A DNA stretch of 47,999 nucleotides from Mesotaenium endlicherianum (taxonomy: Eukaryota > Streptophyta > Zygnematophyceae > Zygnematales > Mesotaeniaceae): the NCBI GenBank assembly GCA_009602735.1, contig WELA01006564.1, positions 232,806 to 280,804 on the forward strand. The letters are read 5' to 3'. Numbering within the stretch: the first letter of the stretch is position 1; every line of letters begins with the position of its first letter. The notes beneath the pieces were generated by a model. That model was not told the DNA's origin. It searched no databases and was given only the letters and a program-made list of their open reading frames with translations. Positions 13,111 to 25,247 of the stretch are shown here, piece after piece. Position numbers and translations under genes: made by a program.

Positions 13111-13917
13111 GACTCGGCACGACCTGACAACATCACAGGACTACACACGGGAGATGAAAACAAATTTGAGCAGACGTGTATAAGCTTGCGTGATAGCACT
13201 TCATGGTGCTTCACGGTAACAGATGGTAACAGACGGGTACCAGACCGCTATGAGAGCGGACCAGAGCCACTGATTTCAAGCAATTCCAACTTGAAAATAA
13301 TGCACCCGGTCTGACCATTGCCTCGAGGTACCTGTCCGTCCTCTATAATCAGGTCCACAGCAGGACATAGTAAAAAGTGCCGAGTACATATTACGTGTCT
13401 TAGGAGCAGCCAGTGTGCTTCTGTAGTGGGCCAACGGTGGGCCGATTTACATCTTGATTGGAGGAATTGTATCGCTGAAGTTTCGCTCCTTGGATACATG
13501 TGAACTCTGTCTCTTATTTTTAGAACAAGCTAAAGGTATCGCTGCTGGGCCAATTGTTGGCATGTATTCATCTGCGGCCTAATCCCCAATAACGCTGTCG
13601 ATCAGTACCGTAAGTGCTTCATAGTTATTTAGCACTACCGCGGCAGTTAGCAAGCTACTTTTTCAGGCTTGTACTCATCGGCACATTCTTTGACCAGGTT
13701 CTCATTGAGCTCGCACGTAGTTAAAACCGAGAGAAGTTCGACATAGCGCAAGACAGGGGGTAACCAAGCAGGATTTCCAGGTCTCGAGTGAGCTTAACAA
13801 CGTCAGATTTCGATTGGTAGCATATTGGAGGTCTAGGCCGGAGTAGTTGAAAGACCAGGATACTTTTTCTTCAAGGTGTTTATATATCAGATTCCTTGAA
13901 TTGCAACTGCTGGTGCC

Positions 13918-16900
13918 ATGGCGCTATGTGCTTTGGCACCATGCTGCCGAGGAGTAACATTAGGGAACTTGCGTCATGCTCACACTTCCGGTGTGGCATT
14001 GAACACAGGCTCGTTACAGGTGGTCAGCAAGCCAAAAGTTGTCCCGGTGAGCTCTTTCAAGGGCAAGTTATTGAAGGTTAAGATAGAAGAGGTTTCTAGT
14101 TTTGGCAACCTCAAGGGCGTTCCTGGGCATCAGCGGCTCATTGTGGCTGCCTCTGCTGGAGACTTCTTGACAAGCCTACCCTTGGAGACGACTATAGAGT
14201 CTTTGGCAGTAGCCAGTCAAGAGAGCCTGGCTCAAGCTGGTCTGGATCTTGCAAGGACCTCACCTTCTCTGAGCTTACCAGCCACTCTCTTGCAGTTCTC
14301 AGCTGGATCAATCAAGGACTTCCTAAGCTTGCCGGTCGAGGAGCGGTTCAAATTAGCAGGTCTCTATGGAGGAGCCTGGGTGTATCTTACTGCAAGGCCA
14401 GGCATCCTGGCAGGAGCTGTTGATGCTTATGTGCTAGCTCCTCTCCAGTCCCTCACAGATGCCGTGCGGGGGAGGCGGAACTGGAACAGGTCTGACTTTG
14501 TGCTGGGAAAGAGGCTGGGGGAGGGGAATTTTGGCACCGTCTATGAGGTGCGCCCTCCATGTGCATATGGTTACCAGATCCCTCCTCCTCTGATCACTAT
14601 TCCTGACGCTCTTACTGTCTGCATGCAAGTCTGCAAGTTTTGATGATATGGGAGGCCTGCCTTTTGCGAGTTGTAAGAGGGGGGAAATTCTGATTCTCTA
14701 TGGGCCTTACTGTTTCTTTGGAGGAGGGGAGAAATAGTTTGCAATAGACTTATGTCCAATTATACTAAGAATGCAAAGTTTGGCAGTGGACTCGCATGGA
14801 AAACTGAAGAAGGCTGAGGTGGGGGAGAAGATTCTGGCTTATGAAAGAGCCAATGAGCGAGCATTGGCACCTCCTCTTGGACTCAAGTTGCCTTGTAAAA
14901 GTAGTGTCAATCTTGTAAAAATCACAAATTACATGAAGGTGTACGACATCTTGCGGAGTCATTGAGCTGTGTAATGGACCTCAGCTTCAGGCATTCTCTT
15001 GCTCAACAAACCTAAGTTGAGGCAGCTATCACTCAACTTTGCCCCTCAGCTGGTTCCTGCTGGGCAGCTGCAGATGGAGATAGCAGGATGTCTGTAGCAG
15101 CCTCAGGCTGGGGACTGATGTTTTGTTGCACATGGGGCCGAATCAATTCTGTGAGGTTGCTTCACTATGACCTGGACGACTGGTCAATTCTGTGTATGAG
15201 GGTCTGAAGCAGAAGCCATGCCTGGAACCATAACGTCCAGTACTGTACTGCCACTGCAGCTGCTGTAGCCGCTGCTGCAGTTTCAGTATTAAGAGCATGC
15301 ATTGCATTATTGGATACGTGTATAGGCTAAGGGTGTAGTGAAAGGGTAGCTGACGCTTCAGGAGGTGCCATATTTGAGGCGGGGGTCTCCAGGGAGCCCT
15401 GCTGAAGAAGGGGGCAGACGTGGAGCAGCAGGATGGCCGTAGATCACAGCAGCTTGAGGATCTGGACAGCGCTGCCACTGTGAGGAAGGTTGTGCTCAAG
15501 AAGGTACTGACTCTCCTTACTGCTACTAGCTACTGCCACTTGGTATTGGATGAACTTGATTTTGACGCAAACAAAACCACCCCTTCACTTCCCCTAATTC
15601 CGTCTTCCCCCGCCTCTCACACCCCCTACGAGTATGGGACACCTCAAGGGTCTGCGAAGTCTCAAAGCAAAAGGGGTAGAATGCGGGCATGAGAAGCAGC
15701 AGGGCAAGAAGTGGAGAAAGGGCTGATGGAATATAGATCACCAGAGTATGCAGGCTAGAACGAGCTTAGCTGGAAAAGAGAGGCGGGCCTGCCACTTCCA
15801 TCGAGTCCCTCACATTGAAAATACAATCAACCTACCTCGTATCTATCAGATATTTGTTTGGTAGCCTCCTCTGGAAATGGCAGCCACTGAAGGAATGATA
15901 AGCGTTCTTGCATTTTGTGGATAGTAGTCTGAGAAATGTGGTTATCTGAGGCAGAGCACATTGAGAATAGGACGCACACTGGACTGGAAGGACTTGCTTG
16001 CGCACGAGGGCGGTGAAGGAGACCTGGATCAACGCGGACCACTTTGCTCCAGGTCACTCCACGCCTTCAGGCACATCAGCCAAAATGCCTGACAGGTCTC
16101 AGTTGAACCCCGGGTCCACTTTTCGAGTGACAGATTGCAATCACTGAGTGGGTACACAGAAACCCCACATGCCAGCTGTAATAGGCTCAGGGTCTTGCCG
16201 AGGGAGCAGCAAGCGATGTTGAGGGGGAGGAGGGGCGAGCGGCTGGTAAATTAATAGCAGTGGCAAGAAGGGTCCCTGCCTCAGTTTCAGGGCGAGTGGC
16301 ACGGGTGGCAGCAGCTAGGAGAGGCTGACTGCTTGATGTTTTGGTTATAGAGAGAAAGCTGGCCAGCCCCTGGGTGGAGCACTCGGCTCGTGGAGATGCT
16401 CGTTGGTAACTTTGGTGAGACAAGAGGTCGCCAGCTCAAGTCAAGGGAGGGAGGGACCGGACGAGCAAGCTTGGTCGAAGAAGAGTCATAGCTCTGCCCC
16501 TTCACAGGATATGCCCGCGTGCCTGCTGGTCAGAGTCGTCATTTCCTCCTGCTGGTCCGCAGGGAAGCTATGTTGAATCTTTTAGGACGGAGCTTTTCTA
16601 TGTTTTTGGGTGTCAGGGGGTGGGGCGTTAGGAGGGGGGAAGGGGTTTACCTTGGAAAAGATAAAGAGATGAAGAGGAGTTTGGTGAAGGAGCACGCTTC
16701 AGTAAGGCTGGCAAATGTGTGTCTGTGCGTGTGTCTCTGAATCATACGGGATAGCGACTGGAGGTGGGTACCAACTGGGAAGAACTCTGACATCTTTTAA
16801 ATCCAACCCTACTCTTTTCTCGTGAGTAACATCTGAGGTGGGGAAGGGGTGGGGAGTACACACGCAAGCTCAGTGGCAGCCCCAGATTGCATGCACCAAC

Positions 16901-19900
16901 AGCAACTTCCCAGATGGACCCCCCTTTTTGCCGCCGTTCATATAAAGGATGACTGCTGTGAGCACCATTTTCAGAGACGCTTTTGTGGGGATTGAATACT
17001 GCCCGACTCGTCCGCTTCCTACACCTCGGGGAGTTTGGAGTGATGCATATTTCACGGATAGAGACGGCCGAACAGCAAGTCCATTCAAGTGTTGCTCTCT
17101 TACTCGTTCACAGCTCCTCTGCGTCCGCCCGCCCGGCCCCCCGCTTGCGCGGGGAGGGAGGCAGAGGTTTGGCCAGAGGCCGACGGGGCACAACCCGGGG
17201 GGGNNNNNNNNNNNNNNNNNNNNNNNNNNNNNNNNNNNNNNNNNNNNNNNNNNNNNNNNNNNNNNNNNNNNNNNNNNNNNNNGGGGGGGGGCGGACGGGG
17301 GAAATAGGGGGGAGGGGTGGAGGCCAACAAAGCACATTGGTGCGTTCAGAAGGAGTGGAGCCTGAGCAGGCCTTGTGGTATCTTATTGGATGCGGTTGCA
17401 GGTGAAGCTGGGAGTGACGGGCGCCAAGGAGTGCGGGGAGATGGAGGAGTGGTTCAACCTGAGGGTGACGCGTGTCGCGCCCGAGTCGTGCGCCAAGTAC
17501 CTGGGCAGCTTCGTGGCCGACAAGACCAAGGGCCAGTTCCAGGAGGGCGGCAAGTGGCTCGTGTGGAAGTACGAGGTGGGCCCCCCCACCCTGACTTCCC
17601 CCTCCCTGCCCCCCGCCTGCCCTCGGGGTTTAAGCTTTGACCCATGTATGCCTCCTTCCTTATTCGTGGTTGCTGATTGATCAAGCACGATCGTGAGTGA
17701 GGGCCCCGCAAACAGCACCCAATGGGAATTATGCTGTAAGAGCAATATGCACACTATATGTGTGTACATAGCATGCACTTGTGTTACGCATTGTCACACA
17801 GTATGTTGGCCCGTACTGCCATCTGCGCGCGTGTGCCGCTGCTCCCTCCAGCACCCCTTGGACTCGTCCTTCTCTGCAGCCCATGCAGCAGAAGGGTCTG
17901 GGCTTGGGTGGGGAGGGGGTTCAGGGGTCAGAAGGGTGCCGGGGTAGGAAAGGAGCTGAGCTCTGCCCGTATTGACGTGGTGAGGTGGCATCTGAAGCCA
18001 CGGAAGAGGAAGGAAACAAAGAAGAGCAAAAAGGACCCCCAAAACCAGGCAAGCAGCAGCAGTGGCGCCCTGGAGGGGCTCGCTTGAAGGCATATGGCCA
18101 CGCCACCTGTACGCGCTGCATTCCCTGATGGTGTGGGGGGCCGGCAGCAACTGGGGAATGAGGAAGCGTAGCTCATGGGAAACTTCTATGCTCGCTGGCC
18201 TCCTGCTGCTTCCTGCGGGCTCATTGGAGGAAGACAGCAATCGCGGCCCTGAGCAGCTTGCAGTACCTGCTTTGGTGGTATATGCGATGCATGCTACCTG
18301 AAAATGATCGCACGCGCTGTAGAGGTTACTAGCTAGTAAACGATTGACAAGGAGAGGGAACCCCCCCCCCNATTTGGCAGCTAAGCTACGGTTTTGCATT
18401 GATGTGCGCTATGGCGGACGATTACAGGGTGAGGCAACTGTTCACTATCCTGCCAGCTAACTGTGTGCGTTGATGGTTCTACGGCGGGTGGTCGCAGGGC
18501 GACTCGACAGTGGCTGATTTCATGCGCGAGCGTGACTTCCCCAGCAACCTGGAGGAGGCCATGTTCGGCCGCCGCGGCCGCCGCCGCAGCCGCAACAGCG
18601 ACAGCTCCAGCTCCCGCAGCGCCGCCGCCGACGAGAAGCGGCAGGCGCTGATCATCAAGCAGCTGATGCGCCAGATCATCGTGTCGCTGCGCAAGATGCA
18701 CGCCACGGGCATCGTCCACCGCGACGTGAAGCCGTCCAACCTGGTTGTGACGTACGGCGGCACGATCAAGCTGATCGATTTTGGCGCCGCCGCCGACCTG
18801 CGCGTGGGCAAGAACTACGTGCCCGACATGGCGCTGCTAGACCCCGACTACTGCCCGCCCGAGCTCTACGTCATGCCCGAGTCCTCGCCCGTGCCGCCCA
18901 TTGAGCCGCTCGCCGCACTCCTCTCCCCCCTCATCTGGCAGGTGCGTGCGTGTGCGCCAATGTGCCTGTGTGTGCCTGCACAACCTCCCCCCCCTACCAA
19001 ACCCCCTTCCCCTGGCACCTCTCCTGCACCCTTCCCCCTTTCTGCATTTCCAACTGTTTTCCTATCTCCTCCTCTGAGAAAGAAATAGAGCTTTCCTGTG
19101 ATTACATGACCCTTTCCCCCATTCTTCCCCCTCTTGGCCCCCTTGCGCCCCTCCAACCACCCCACTGAGCCTCGTACTTTGCTCCCCTCGCTTTGGAAGG
19201 CCATCGCTGGAGCAAGCCAGGTGGAGGTGCGGTGGTGAGCGTACGGCAGATGACAGTGAAGGGCAAGATGCTGCTTCACTGCTTGGGGGGACCGAGTCAC
19301 ACTCTTGGGTAGGACTGGCGGCAAAGCCACCCTTGGGTGCATGCCTTCTGTTTCAAAATCCTTGTTTGAAATGAGCAGCTAAGTGCGCTGTGTAGGTCAG
19401 TGCCGGTGTCTACGTCAAACTCCTAGCGTATTGTCCGACTGTATCCTGTTATCTCGTTGTACGCTCTGGTGACAATGAAGATGTCGGTCGTTGCATTTCG
19501 TCTACGGCATACTCTGCAAGTGTGTGTATAAACAGCCCTCTGGAGCCGCTCAGTGGTGTGCTCCGCCAAGTGGCCGGGGCTACTCATCAGTCAAGGGCTT
19601 ACTCTACAGTGGGCAGGCATCACACTCTCGCTTCGCTTGCTCGCTCGTGTGACTCGGATATGGCGAAATTTTGAGTCTGAGTATGTCAGCCTCATTCTCT
19701 GCTGACAGTGCCAGCTGGCCTCGCCGCGCGTGTGGATGCAGCTCAACCATCCGGACCTCTACGACATGTACTCGGTGGGCATCATCTTCATGCAAATGGC
19801 CGTGCCTTACCTGAGGAGCGCCGCGGGCCTCCAGACATTCAAGGCGGAGCTTGAGAAGGCCGGCCACGACCTCAAGAAGTGGAGGAAGGAGACGCGCATC

Positions 19901-20089
19901 AGGCCCGACCTCGCGCTTCTCGACATGGACGGCGGGAAAGGGTGGGACCTCGCCACCAAGCTGGTGCAGCCGAGGGGCCCCCTCATGGGCGGCCGCCTGT
20001 CGGCAGCCTCGGCTCTCCGGCATCCCTACTTTCTGCTAGGAGCTGACCAGGCAGCCAGCGTCCTGTCAAAGCTCAGCTTCTCAAAGTGA
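13918..20089 (+). CDS. STN8: Chloroplast thylakoid Ser/Thr kinase STN8, five exons
   Basis: Exons: 13918-14547, 15393-15503, 17402-17575, 18498-18941, 19742-20089. All four introns are GT-AG and fall between codons (phase 0); the product is 568 aa. The N-terminus (about 1-60) is Ser/Val/Lys-rich and poor in acidic residues early on, as in a chloroplast transit peptide. A membrane segment carries the STN8 block [17 protein letters not shown] (about 155-171). The kinase domain has the glycine loop GEGNFGTV (201-208), ATP lysine VVLKK (about 246), HRDVKPSN (379-386) and DFG (399-401). STN8 hallmarks follow: [25 protein letters not shown], and the C-terminal [20 protein letters not shown]. In plants STN8 phosphorylates photosystem II core proteins (D1, D2, CP43, PsbH). 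It is longer than Arabidopsis STN8 (about 495 aa), mainly at the N-terminus and in a basic Arg/Ser insert (about 330-350). It is STN8 rather than STN7 by the C-terminus. Confidence 0.95.
17204..17282. other. Assembly gap (79 N) in STN8 intron 2
   Basis: The unknown bases are flanked on both sides by G runs, so a G-rich low-complexity tract probably stopped assembly. The gap lies inside the intron and does not touch coding sequence. A further single N at 18371 follows a run of C in intron 3. Confidence 0.97.
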
Positions 20090-20922
20090 TTCTAGGTGTA
20101 GTATTTGAGTGGTCTTTTGAATTGGACAATTTCAGGTGTCGAAGGTGTAGTAATGCTGGTCGTCAGCACTAGATACGATGTGATTAGGATGGGCACAGTG
20201 TATAGCAATCGCCCACTATTGTTTACTACTATCCTTAAAATTAATTTCATGTCATGTCTGTAATAAGCAAAGCTGTTTCCCATACTTGCTGATAACATAT
20301 TTCTTAACAAATGTGTACCATATCACATATATTACATCAGACTTTCTCGTTGGATATTATATTTCACCAGCTACTTGTCCATATACCTGCATTTGGTGAA
20401 GCCTTGATCTATGCCGGCTGGTTCATATCCAGACCTCCCAATCTACCCATGCATGCTGGCCAGTCGCGGGTCTCTCAAGCCCCCAAAGCGTCCATCCTGC
20501 CACCAATCATGCAAGGCCCAAAGCGACGGCCATTGTGGTGGGCCACCTGGCGCCTCGCTATTGCACTCTATCACTTGCGCAATTGTGGCCGTACTCCTCC
20601 ATCTCTTTTAGCACAACCGTTTTATAGCGTACTTTATACACTGGATCAAAGGTTACACAATGGTTCGTCGAGACTAGTTTAGCAACCTTATATTGACGTG
20701 ACTAGTTGCAAACATGTTCCATTGTCTCCTTGCTCACCAACAATCATTTCCTACCTTGAGATAAGTGCACACAAATCAAAGTTCTTCTTGGGGGCCACTC
20801 AAATGTGTTTTTACGTGTGGGCACGCAAAGTCCTTATTTGGGGGCACGCAAAATCGACAATTGAATGTAATTAAATTGACGTTTGAAAATGCAAAGATAC
20901 AGAGTTCTGCAAGAGTCCCACC

Positions 20923-20964
20923 CACCCACCCTCTAAGATCAGGCACCCACCCTCTAAGATCAGG
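20923..20964. repeat. 21-bp perfect tandem duplication
   Basis: Two adjacent copies of the unit CACCCACCCTCTAAGATCAG plus G lie just downstream of two outlying copies of the GCACGCAAA motif. Confidence 0.9.
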
Positions 20965-21307
20965 CAGGAAGCCATAGGAGGATCATAGGTCAAGGCATTG
21001 AATATCACTTGAACTATTAGGAGTAGTTAAGGATTTGATACATAGGGACGCATTGAACCAGATTTTTCAATAAGCCAGGCTATCCTAGAGACTACACCTA
21101 CTTATCAGATAAGTATAACCTAAGATAAAATTAGGTCTAAAGGTCAGGGCAGTTGACCTTTACCCGCGCGCGGATACTCGAAGCACTTGTATGCTATGCC
21201 TTTAAACTACCTGCATGATTATGATTCATTGAGCGTTATGGCAGGTCACAGCAAGTTTCAAATACTCAAATTGACTTATAGTAATAACAAGAAAAGTTTA
21301 AATTCTC

Positions 21308-22205
21308 TGGGGCACGTAAGATTGTCTTCTTGTGGGTAGTACACAGAGTTCGGTTGTGGGGTAACGCAAAGATTGACATCTAGTCGGGCACGCAAAGTCT
21401 GGATATAGGGGTAACGCAAAATTGACTTCTAGTGGGGGCATGCAAAGTTGTCAATTAGATGCGGGGCACGCAAAATTGGCATGACCAATGTTGGGGCATG
21501 CAAAGTCATGCTTTGGGGCACACAAAAATGACTCCACAAGTGAGGACATGCACGCACAATTCGGATTGGGGACCATGCATGCACGCAAAACTGACGTCGT
21601 GTAGTCCGGGGCACGCAAAGTTTGGTTTCCGGGGCACGCAAAGCGGGCTTACAATGTGGGGCACGCAGAGATAGGTTTCTGGGGCACGCAGAGATAGGTT
21701 TCTGGGGCACGCAAAGATTGGCTTCTGGAGCACGCAAAGTTTGGCTTTCTAGGGCACGCAAACTTTAGCTTCTGGATCACGCAAAGTTTGGCTTTCTGGG
21801 GCACGCAGGTTTGGTTTGTTGGACACGCAAAGTTTGGTTTTTGCATGGGCACGCAAAGCTGACTTAATTATAATGTGGGGCACGCGGAGATTGGTTTCTT
21901 GGGCACGCAACGCTGACTTACATGGTGGGGCACGCAAGGTTCTCTTTTGGGGGCTCGCAAATTCACTTACAGTGGTGGCATGCTTTTTTATCTTGTTCTA
22001 GGCCCATGCATGCGAACATTAATTTAAAGTGGGAGGCGCAAACTCCGGCATTGGCGCATGCAAAGTGACTTCTTGTGCGGCCACGCAAACTCCTGTTCAA
22101 ACAAGGCACGCGATAAATTATGACTTCCACTAGGGCACGCAAAGCTCGGTTTTGGAGCACACGTAATATACTTGTCTAAGAGGGCACGCAAAGTTGTTGC
22201 CATCT
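21308..22205. repeat. Irregular array of about 30 GGGCACGCAAAG motifs
   Basis: The core (G)GGGCACGCAAAG recurs in the same direction about 30 times by eye. In the centre (21608-21850) spacing is close to 23 bp, with a shared linker like TTGGTTTCTG. Towards both ends the spacing widens to 25-45 bp and the linkers diverge. Variants include GCATGCAAAG, GTAACGCAAAG and GCACGCAGAG. Two outliers lie at 20818-20853. This suggests a degenerate minisatellite with a conserved core and decaying linkers. I do not recognise it as part of a known element. Confidence 0.85.
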
Positions 22206-22386
22206 GCATGGGACATGTTGAAGCTCTTATCGATCAATCAATCTTGATACCATCAAGTCTTTGTGCTCTTATCTGCAGCTGATCCCTTCATATAATGCCC
22301 TCTTCTCGATTGTGTTCAATACTCTATGAGGGGACCGACAATTTTCCCCTCACAAGGCCCCTTTGAACGATCGCGACAAAAACACG

Positions 22387-22414
22387 CGTCGAAACAGCGC
22401 GGACGCTGTCGACG
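22387..22414. repeat. Short inverted repeat
   Basis: The arms CGTCG(AA)ACAGCG and CGCTGTCGACG are separated by a few bases and could form a GC-rich hairpin. No element boundary is evident around it. Confidence 0.6.
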
Positions 22415-22435
22415 CTCCCAGTCGACGCAACGACC

Positions 22436-22506
22436 TCCCCCCTCCCTCCCTCCCTCCCTCCATCCATCCATCCTTTCTCCCTCCCCTTCCCACCCTCTCT
22501 TTCTCT
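22436..22506. repeat. Pyrimidine-rich CCCTCC/CCAT microsatellite
   Basis: A run of CCTC and CATC units gives strong strand asymmetry (almost no G on the plus strand). It is simple sequence in the gene-poor region. Confidence 0.85.
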
Positions 22507-22988
22507 TACACCTTCATAGTAAGCAGGCTGCTATGGCCACCTGCAACAACATGGCTGCCCAGCAGCAAGCGCTCCCTACCTTCTGACCCCATCAACCCAT
22601 CTAACGAGCAAGAGCGCCCTCTCCCGCGCCCCCATGACGAGCTACCTTGCGGCCCAGGCGCGGCCATGGCCTCGCTTCTGCTCGCCATGGCCGCTCATGA
22701 AAAGCGCCTTAAGGGTGCACTGTCTACGCGAAATGAAAAAAAAGAGGAATAAGTTCTGGCGACAGCCCAATCTATGGCGGTCGCGAAAGGGCGGGCCGCA
22801 CTGGGGCCGCACAGGTAATGAACAAACATTCACGACAAACGCTTTCGCGTCGTAAAGCTCCAATTTTGAACGCGTACAGACCATCACACACACGAGCGAG
22901 GGCCCTTACTGATTCCCCCTCACAAGAGTTACGTGAGGGGCGCCTTACTGACAAACACAAAACAGGCCCTCTTCTGGAGCGGGCTTCA

Positions 22989-23644
22989 TGTAATGAATCA
23001 GTTCATTATTTATTTAATCAATTGCATACATAAATACAACCCTAAATAAGTATGATGTCAATATACTCACATGTGCGAGTTCATCTAAACGAATGTATGT
23101 CGATATAATGCGAGTTTACTTACTTTGTCAAACAGGTCAGCAGGATGACTATTGTATCATAGTGCAGTTTGCTCACTTTGTTGAAAAGGTCAACAGGATG
23201 ACTTTTGTATCATAGTGTAGTTGGCTGAGATTTATATACCAGTTATATTTAGAACATAAGAGCAGTAGATTGGTAAATAGTAAGCTCGTATAACAATAGT
23301 TAGTATACTTGGACTCAGTATGCTGAGAATGGATGTATTCATTTAGATAATTATTTGTAGATTGGCACACGTGACCGTAGTATACTGAAAGTCGGAAGGT
23401 CGACTAAGATTTGGTAAGCCGATGTCCTACCAATGTGGTTAACTCCTGGGTAGGCGAAGCCGTCGTCAGTCAACTGAATAGTTAGGACTTCAGTCAACCG
23501 ACCAATTATTATGGTCGTTATATCTAGATCCGTGGGTCCTAACTTTACGGGTTTCTCACGAAACGGCGCACCTTGCGCCGTGGTCAACCAGGTGGTCACT
23601 AGGTACATAGCAGGCTAGGATCTCGTGGTCCCTCATTCTGGACA
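22989..23644 (+). mobile_element. Diverged LTR related to the C/D family, with primer-binding-site remnant
   Basis: The start, TGTAATGAATCAGT, equals the first bases of the C-element LTR at 47567. Near the other end (about 23410-23470) the block CCTACCAATGTGGTTAACTC followed by CTGGGTAGGCG matches the C LTR at 47903-47926. It ends in ACA at 23644. G plus TAGGCATTAGAGCC follows, resembling the initiator-Met-tRNA primer site TGGTATCAGAGCC. These are the features of a 5' LTR, about 656 bp. A clear internal coding region does not follow, so this is either a solo or a heavily decayed element. Between 23111 and 23215 it holds two copies of a roughly 53-bp unit ending in TTGTATCATAGT. Confidence 0.65.
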
Positions 23645-25176
23645 GTAGGCATTAGAGCCGGATTTTCTACTAGCAAGTTATGTGCACTTTTGGGTTCGTT
23701 ATTATGACCAGCTTTCACGGAAATTGACATGGCATCTTTGTCTGTGCTCTAAATGGAGCAAAATAGAACTTTTCAGAAAGGTCTTGTTAAGATGCGTCCT
23801 TTACCGTTAATTTTGCTCAATTTGAAGTAGTATGGACAGAGTTATGCCCTCTGAAATTTCGGAGTCATATAGCGGAAAGATTCCATGGTTTTGCACCTAA
23901 GTCAGTGGGATGTGTTTTAGCTACTTTATGGTCATCTGAATGAGAGCGCCTTTGCTATTCAGTTCCCTGATGTTGTGTATGTGCTTATACATGCTTGTAT
24001 GCCTGGTAGGCAAGAGGCCATGAGTTTCAAAAGGAGAAGCTCTAGCCCTCAAGCTCGCCTCTTTCTTGTGCCTTGTGTTAGTGTGCAACTATGGCACACT
24101 ATAATCAGTGAGTCAAGGGATATAGAAGGGTAAACGGAATTCACTTCAAGGGCAAAGATCACTCCCTGATTTTACACGCTTCCTATCTCTGATTTTATAT
24201 ATTTAAATGGAATATATTAATTTTGAATAAGCAAGATTCATTTCACTTCAGCACCATGGCCATCACTGCGGCCGTAGTGGCCAATCGGTCCGTCAGAGGC
24301 CCTGGCGTATAATCTTCTTTCAAAGACGCAAAAATCCGAGTTTTAGCGTGCCTAAAACGTGTTGCTGAAGCACCTGGACTGTGTTTCAAGCGGTCCTCAG
24401 CATCTTGTTGACAACAGTTGCCCGCAAGAACAGCAGCAGCAGCAGCACGAAAAACCTCAGGTGTGAGAACGGATGTTGAAGCACGTCCATACCCCCCTTT
24501 ATTGCTCGTTGCTGCCCAATGGGCGCCCCTGACTGAGCAGCTCCAGACGGCGTAGGTGTCAAAGAAATGAGGGGCTTTTGCAGGACGGGGATTTGGTACT
24601 CCGCAGCTGCTCAACTGGTGAGACACCTGGCAGCCCCTTCGGGGCATGACGTCATCACAACCCCCCTTCCTTTGCGTGGCGTTAGAAGTGCATGGATGTG
24701 GATACAGGTCACACCTTGCGTGGACTCCTAGAAGGTACCTCTTTGGGGGAATTCTCACCCTCCTCCTTCTCCCCCTCCTCCTCTGCTGCATCCTCTCACG
24801 TGCACCTAGCCTGGCCTGCTTAAGCCTCACCCGGGGCTATCTTCAGAGATGTGCCAGAGGGGGCATGCTGAGCTTGTCCTGCATCGCCACTAATGCCTAC
24901 TTCGTGTGGTGCCAAATGTGCTGCAGCAGGGGGGCCGCCGTTGCAGCAATAGCAGCGTCAACGCAAGCGCGGGTGTGCATCTCCATGGCGGCCACGACCG
25001 GCGCCCTCGATGCCTCCGCCAATGCGGTGCGTTAGAGTGCACACTTCCCCCGCCCCATGCGATAGCCCCTCTCCTCCCTCCTTGCCTTCCAAGGGAAGCC
25101 CGAGGCAGAGTAGATGCAGTGGCTTGGACGCTGAAACGGCAAGCTCCATTTCTTGCAAGCCGCGGGTCAGAGCAGA
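23645..25176. other. Region between the diverged LTR and the nested elements
   Basis: The first 500 bp could be decayed internal sequence of the element whose LTR ends at 23644, but I cannot identify a domain. From 24243 to 24830 the minus strand has a 195-codon open frame that is Arg/Ala-rich and matches nothing I know. The overlapping plus strand (24646-25035) is also open. GC content rises here, which by itself favours long open frames, so neither is called as a gene. Confidence 0.35.
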
Positions 25177-25247
25177 TGTAATCAATCAGTATATTACTAG
25201 ATATAATAGTCATTTAATTAGAATAATTTAATAGTTCAGTTCACTGT
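25177..25247 (+). repeat. Element C 5' LTR, first part
   Basis: This 71-bp piece opens with TGTAATCAATCAGTATATT and continues with GATATAATAGTCATTTAATT, paralleling the 3' LTR from 47567. It stops where element E starts. Its last four bases are CTGT. Confidence 0.8.

Larger units (their letters stand above)
7816..13917. other. AT-rich spacer between divergent RING-H2 and STN8 genes
   Basis: The two flanking genes are divergently transcribed, so this 6.1 kb holds both promoter sides. Open frames are short and lack recognisable motifs. The longest, 8323-8772 on the plus strand (149 codons from an ATG), has no family resemblance I can see and may be chance. Two short tandem repeats (9820-9905 and 13071-13110) and a pyrimidine-rich patch near 11680-11725 are the only structures I notice. 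A TTTATATATC stretch at 13879-13888 lies too close to the STN8 ATG to be called a TATA box with confidence. Confidence 0.45.
20090..22988. other. Gene-poor region downstream of STN8
   Basis: No convincing gene. It contains a 21-bp duplication, the GGGCACGCAAAG array, a short inverted repeat and a CCCTCC-rich tract, each listed separately. The open frames in the array, on the minus strand, read as the array motif translated and are not credible proteins. Confidence 0.5.

Noticed and set aside
13879..13888. TATA box for STN8
   Set aside because: It is only 30 bp from the ATG, which would leave almost no 5' leader. AT-rich spacer makes chance matches common.
16870..17405. Open frames on both strands across the N gap
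   Set aside because: They include undefined residues, lie inside STN8 intron 2 and have no conserved motifs.
21308..22205. CRISPR array
   Set aside because: The cores are short and degenerate, the linkers resemble one another and vary in length, no cas genes are present, and the context is eukaryotic.
21429..22209. Minus-strand open frames with repeated Arg-Ala-Pro-Glu and Cys-Val-Pro units
   Set aside because: They are translations of the GGGCACGCAAAG array in several frames. Each is short, and neighbouring repeats switch frame.
24243..25181. Protein gene on either strand
   Set aside because: Both strands are open at once in a GC-rich patch, with no family resemblance or splice pattern to choose between them.
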